Assembly: GCA_964533585.1 (NCBI GenBank)
Contig: CAZHMM010000020.1
Coordinates: 1-33,965, forward strand
DNA from: Elioraea sp964533585
GTDB lineage: Bacteria; Pseudomonadota; Alphaproteobacteria; Acetobacterales; Acetobacteraceae
Direction of reading: 5' to 3'
Length of the DNA: 33,965 nucleotides
This document shows, piece by piece, positions 30,853 to 33,965 of the stretch. The translations under genes and the position numbers were made by a program. The stretch's first letter is position 1. Each line of letters starts with the position of its first letter. The notes beneath the pieces were generated by a model. The model searched no databases, was not told the DNA's origin, and worked only from the letters and a program-made list of their open reading frames with translations.

Positions 30853-33425
30853 TCGGCGAGCGGCAGCTCGCCCTGGCGGCGGCCGCGGATGGTGCGCAGC
30901 GTCGCGCGTCCTTGTGTGCGACGCGCATGGCCCGAAGGCCGCTTGCCGCCGCGCGCGGCGTTGGCCCTGTGCACGGGATGGACGGCTGCTGCCGGCGGTT
31001 CGGCCTCGCCCAGCGCCTCGGCCACCAGCGCCGCCTCCTCCGCCTCGGCGAGCAGCGCGTCCTCGCCGGCGCCGGCGACACTCTCCTTGCCGACCTCGAG
31101 CAGCACCGGCACCGCGAGGGGCGAGACGCGCGACAGCGCCATGTGCACCACGCGGCCCTGTGCGCGCTTGAGCAGCGTGGCGACGCGGCCGACATCGACG
31201 AGGCCGCGCGCGGCCTCCGCCCGCGTCGCGCGCAGCAGCACGTGGTCCGGCTCGTGCTTGCGCAACACGTCGTAGATCAGGTCGGTGTTCACGGTCACCT
31301 GGCGTCGCGACTTCTCCGCCCCCGGATGATGCTGATCGATCAGCCCCGCGATCACGGCAACAGTGCGGAAGGTGCGGCGGAGCATCGACGACTCGGCCAT
31401 CCACTCCTCGAGATCGTCGCCCAGCATGTCCTCGCCGAACAGCTCGGCGACGCGCGAGGGTTGGTGCGCTGACCACACCGCGACGACGTAGTCGGTGGCG
31501 ACGAAGCCCAAGGGGCCGAAGCCCGCGCGCTCCATCCGTCGCGTCAGCAGCATCCCGAGTGTCTGATGCGCGTTGCGGCCCTCGAAGCAGTAGGCGACCA
31601 GGAACCAGCGCCCGCCGCGCGGGAAGGTCTCGACCAGCAGGTCGTTGCGGCCAGGCAGGCGCGAGCGCGCCTTCTGCAGGCGCAGCCATTCGGCGACGTC
31701 CTCCGGCAGGTCGTGCCACTGCGCGGGGTCCTGCAACAGCGCGCGCACCCGGTCGGCGAGGTAGGTGGTCAGCGGCAGCCGCCCGCCGGCATAGGCCGGC
31801 ACCTTGGGGTCATCGCCCGCACCGGGCGAGCACTCCACGATCGTCTCGTGCAGCCGGTCGAAGCGCAGCAGGCGGCCGGCGAACATGAAGGTGTCGCCGG
31901 GCTGGAGCATCGAGACGAAGTACTCCTCGATCTCGCCGAGCACGTGCCCGCCGAAACCCTTTCCGAGCTTCACCTTGAGCAGCGGCGCCTCGACGATCGT
32001 GCCGATGTTCATGCGGTGCTGGCGCGCCACACGCGCGTTCGCGACGTGCAGCCGGCCTTCGGCGTCGCGGAACAGCTTGCGGTAGCGCTCATAGGCCGCG
32101 AGCGCGTAGCCGCCGTCCTCGACGAAGCGCACCACGTCGTCGAAGTCCCGGCGCGGGAGATCGGCGTAGGGCGCGGCGCGCGTCACCTCCGCATAGAGGT
32201 CATCCGGGTGGATCGGCCCGGAGCACACCACGCCGAGGATGTGCTGGGCGAGCACGTCGAGCCCTCCCGGCGGCGGCGGATCGCCGTCGAGATCGCGCGC
32301 GGCCACGCCGGCGATGGCAGAGCGGCACTCCAGCACCTCGAAACGGTTCGCCGGCACCATGATCGCGCGCGAGGGCTCGTCCCAGCGATGGTTGGCGCGC
32401 CCGATGCGCTGCATCAGGCGGCTCACCCCCTTCGGCGCGCCGACCTGGATGACGAGATCGACATCGCCCCAGTCGATGCCGAGATCGAGCGAGGAGGTCG
32501 CGACCACCGCCTTCAGCCGCCCCTCGGCCATCGCGGCCTCGACCCGGGCGCGCTGCTCGCGCGCGAGCGATCCGTGATGCAGTGCGATCGGCAGGGCGTC
32601 GTCGTTCAGCCGCCACAGCGCCTGGAACACGAGCTCGGCCTGGGCGCGGGTGTTGACGAACACGATCGCCGTGCGCGCGCCGCGGATCATGTCGTAGATC
32701 GCCGGCGCGGCGAGCAGCCCCATATGGCCCGACCAGGGCAGGGGCCCGTCCGGCAGGCGCACGGTGATGTCGGGGGCTGCGCCCTCGGGCGCTTCCACCA
32801 CGGCAACGTCGTCGCCGTGCCCGGTCGGCGAGAGGAACGCGACCAGCGGCGCGCGGTGCGGCACGGTCGCCGAGAGCCCGACACGCCGCGCACCGGGCGC
32901 GAGCGTGGCCAGGCGCGCGAGGCCGAGGGCGAGCTGGTCGCCGCGCTTCGTGCCCGCGAGCGCGTGGATCTCGTCGACGACGATGGTCGAGAGCCCGGCG
33001 AAGGTCTGCGCCGCATCCTCCATCGACAGCATCACCGCGAGGCTCTCGGGCGTGGTGAGCAGGATCTGCGGCGGCGCCTCGCGCTGGCGCCGCCGGGTCG
33101 CGGCGTCGGTGTCGCCGGTGCGGGTCTCGATCGCGATCGGCAGGCCCATCTCGGCGACGGGCCGCGTCAGGTTGCGCGCGATGTCGGTCGCCAGCGCCTT
33201 CAGCGGCGAGACATAGAGCGTGTGCAGCCCCGGCCGCGGATCCTCGGCGAGCGCGGCGAGGGTCGGCAGGAACCCCGCGAGCGTCTTGCCCGCGCCGGTG
33301 GGCGCGATCAGCAGGGCGGAGCGGCCGGCGCGCGCCTCGGCCAGCATCGCGCGCTGGTGCGGGTGCGGCTGCCAGCCGCGCGCGGCGAACCAGGCGGCCA
33401 AGCGTTCTGGAAGTGTTCCGGTCAC
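30849..33425 (-). CDS. Ligase-associated DNA damage response DEXH-box helicase (Lhr-like)
   Basis: An 858-residue superfamily 2 helicase. Walker A is APTGAGKT (41-48), followed by YVSPLKALATDIARNL, LLTTPESLAVML, Walker B DEIH (151-154), GLSATVPHR and the motif VI region RLMQRIGRANHR. The rest is the Lhr-type winged-helix and beta-barrel region. It is the short, ligase-associated form rather than full-length Lhr (about 1500 residues). It unwinds DNA or RNA:DNA hybrids 3' to 5' in repair. The start is GTG 33425. It overlaps pdeM by 4 bp, supporting a shared repair role. Confidence 0.94.
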   Translation of the reverse strand: MTGTLPERLAAWFAARGWQPHPHQRAMLAEARAGRSALLIAPTGAGKTLAGFLPTLAALAEDPRPGLHTLYVSPLKALATDIARNLTRPVAEMGLPIAIETRTGDTDAATRRRQREAPPQILLTTPESLAVMLSMEDAAQTFAGLSTIVVDEIHALAGTKRGDQLALGLARLATLAPGARRVGLSATVPHRAPLVAFLSPTGHGDDVAVVEAPEGAAPDITVRLPDGPLPWSGHMGLLAAPAIYDMIRGARTAIVFVNTRAQAELVFQALWRLNDDALPIALHHGSLAREQRARVEAAMAEGRLKAVVATSSLDLGIDWGDVDLVIQVGAPKGVSRLMQRIGRANHRWDEPSRAIMVPANRFEVLECRSAIAGVAARDLDGDPPPPGGLDVLAQHILGVVCSGPIHPDDLYAEVTRAAPYADLPRRDFDDVVRFVEDGGYALAAYERYRKLFRDAEGRLHVANARVARQHRMNIGTIVEAPLLKVKLGKGFGGHVLGEIEEYFVSMLQPGDTFMFAGRLLRFDRLHETIVECSPGAGDDPKVPAYAGGRLPLTTYLADRVRALLQDPAQWHDLPEDVAEWLRLQKARSRLPGRNDLLVETFPRGGRWFLVAYCFEGRNAHQTLGMLLTRRMERAGFGPLGFVATDYVVAVWSAHQPSRVAELFGEDMLGDDLEEWMAESSMLRRTFRTVAVIAGLIDQHHPGAEKSRRQVTVNTDLIYDVLRKHEPDHVLLRATRAEAARGLVDVGRVATLLKRAQGRVVHMALSRVSPLAVPVLLEVGKESVAGAGEDALLAEAEEAALVAEALGEAEPPAAAVHPVHRANAARGGKRPSGHARRTQGRATLRTIRGRRQGELPLAE

Positions 33426-33477
33426 GCGCCCAGACTACGCGGCTCTGTCGGGCGCTGCCAGGGTGGCGTAGTGGGAA

Positions 33478-33493
33478 GCGCCGTCAGCGGCGC
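33478..33493. other. Inverted repeat spanning the stop of the TPR-like gene
   Basis: GCGCCG (33478-33483) pairs with CGGCGC (33488-33493) around TCAG, so the stop codon of the minus-strand repeat protein lies in the loop region. It is followed on the minus strand by TTCCCACT. It could be a weak terminator in the 58-bp gap before the helicase gene. The gap shows nothing else notable. Confidence 0.3.
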
Positions 33494-33965
33494 ATAGCGA
33501 AGTGACGGGCTAGGGTAACGAGCGCCTCTGCGCGCTGACTTGGCTTGGGGATGGTGTCGATGATGTCCAGGGCGGCGGTGCTGTCACCCGCCTGCGCCTG
33601 CGCTTCGGCGCTGACGCGCAGCGCCCAGGCGCGCAAGGACGCATCGTCGATGCCGCGCGCCGTGGCTAGGGCGGCGGCGCTGTAGCCAGCCTTCGCCTGC
33701 GCTTCGGCGATCTCAGCAAGCGCCAAGGCGCGCGTCCTCGCATCGGCGATGCCGCTCGCCGTGGTCAGGGCGGTGGCGAGGGTCTGTGCCGCAGCCTGCC
33801 GGTCACCCACCTGCGCGTGCGCTTCGGCGATCGCAGCGAACGTCCTGGCGCGCTCCCTCGGATCGTCGATGCCGCGCGCCGCGGTCAGGGCGACGGCGTA
33901 GGTCTGCACTGCAGCCTGCCGCTTGCCCGCCTGCGCCTGCGCTTCGGCGATGTCGCGAAGCGCCC
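33484..33965 (-). CDS. TPR-like repeat protein (5' end beyond the window)
   Basis: The frame is open through the right edge, so only the C-terminal 159 or so residues are seen. They consist of alpha-helical repeats with the pattern ARGIDD...RA.AL..IAEAQA.AGD..AA. The shared core IAEAQAQAG recurs at about 40, 40 and 33 residue spacing, as in tetratricopeptide-like solenoids. At DNA level the segment CGCTTCGGCG recurs at 33600, 33700, 33820 and 33940. The V/M at 33909 is inside the repeats and is not the true start. Likely a protein-protein interaction scaffold; function unknown. Confidence 0.8.
   Translation of the reverse strand, partial: ALRDIAEAQAQAGKRQAAVQTYAVALTAARGIDDPRERARTFAAIAEAHAQVGDRQAAAQTLATALTTASGIADARTRALALAEIAEAQAKAGYSAAALATARGIDDASLRAWALRVSAEAQAQAGDSTAALDIIDTIPKPSQRAEALVTLARHFAMRR

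Noticed and set aside
1..33965. CRISPR arrays, tRNA or rRNA genes, insertion sequences, prophage or integrase genes
   Set aside because: No direct-repeat/spacer series, no tRNA-like cloverleaf, no rRNA-like sequence and no transposase or integrase motifs were seen on either strand.

Overview
The window is very GC-rich, almost fully coding DNA with strongly G/C-ending codons and frequent ATGA/GTGA stop-start overlaps. Gene content (class I photolyase, FeS-type photolyase, DUF6134, MlaA/MlaC, PEP-CTERM protein, Lhr-type helicase with PdeM, fasciclin proteins) points to an alphaproteobacterium, probably of the Acetobacteraceae/Rhodospirillales (Roseomonas- or Elioraea-like). That placement is inference. 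No rRNA, tRNA, CRISPR array, transposase or phage gene was seen, so this reads as stable chromosome.

Region 1 (1-9802) is a surface-glycan locus. A YdcF-type membrane protein (64-861, +) converges on a minus-strand run: WcaJ/RfbP-like sugar-phosphate transferase (start 7117), Wzx-like flippase, two GT4 and two GT2 glycosyltransferases (end 862). The last five genes overlap by 4-8 bp. Divergent from it is a DUF6311 polytopic membrane protein (7211-8809), whose 3' end overlaps a convergent GtrB-like polyprenyl-phosphate glycosyltransferase (8747-9802). No polymerase, chain-length or export gene is recognisable here.

Region 2 (9914-15376) is housekeeping and envelope: mlaA-mlaC (minus; outer-membrane lipid asymmetry), metF (plus, probable GTG start at 11611), a PEP-CTERM exported protein, and a minus-strand sixA-CHAD pair. 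The mlaA/metF divergent gap holds a large compound stem-loop.

Region 3 (15540-28754) is the most interesting part: a two-operon set resembling the photo-oxidative (singlet-oxygen, ECF sigma/ChrR-type) stress modules of proteobacteria. The plus operon (15540-19678) encodes a Tyr-less SDR, a DUF6134 protein, an iron-sulfur (6-4)-type photolyase, a classical SDR and an NTF2/SnoaL-like protein, each overlapping the next by 4 bp. The minus operon (27972 to 20111) encodes a class I CPD photolyase, an FAD amine-oxidase-like protein, DUF1365, a cyclopropane-fatty-acid-synthase-like methyltransferase, an MFS transporter, a metallophosphoesterase, a DUF3833 lipoprotein and a GNAT acetyltransferase. A FlaG-like ORF with a CtrA-like upstream site sits between them. 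A fasciclin gene diverges from the class I photolyase. The expected logic is repair of UV lesions combined with modification or repair of membrane lipids. The regulator genes are not in the window.

Region 4 (28835-33965) has a PaiB-like flavin protein, a second fasciclin lipoprotein, the ligase-associated DNA-damage pair PdeM and Lhr-like helicase (minus), and the 3' part of a TPR-like repeat protein that runs off the right edge.
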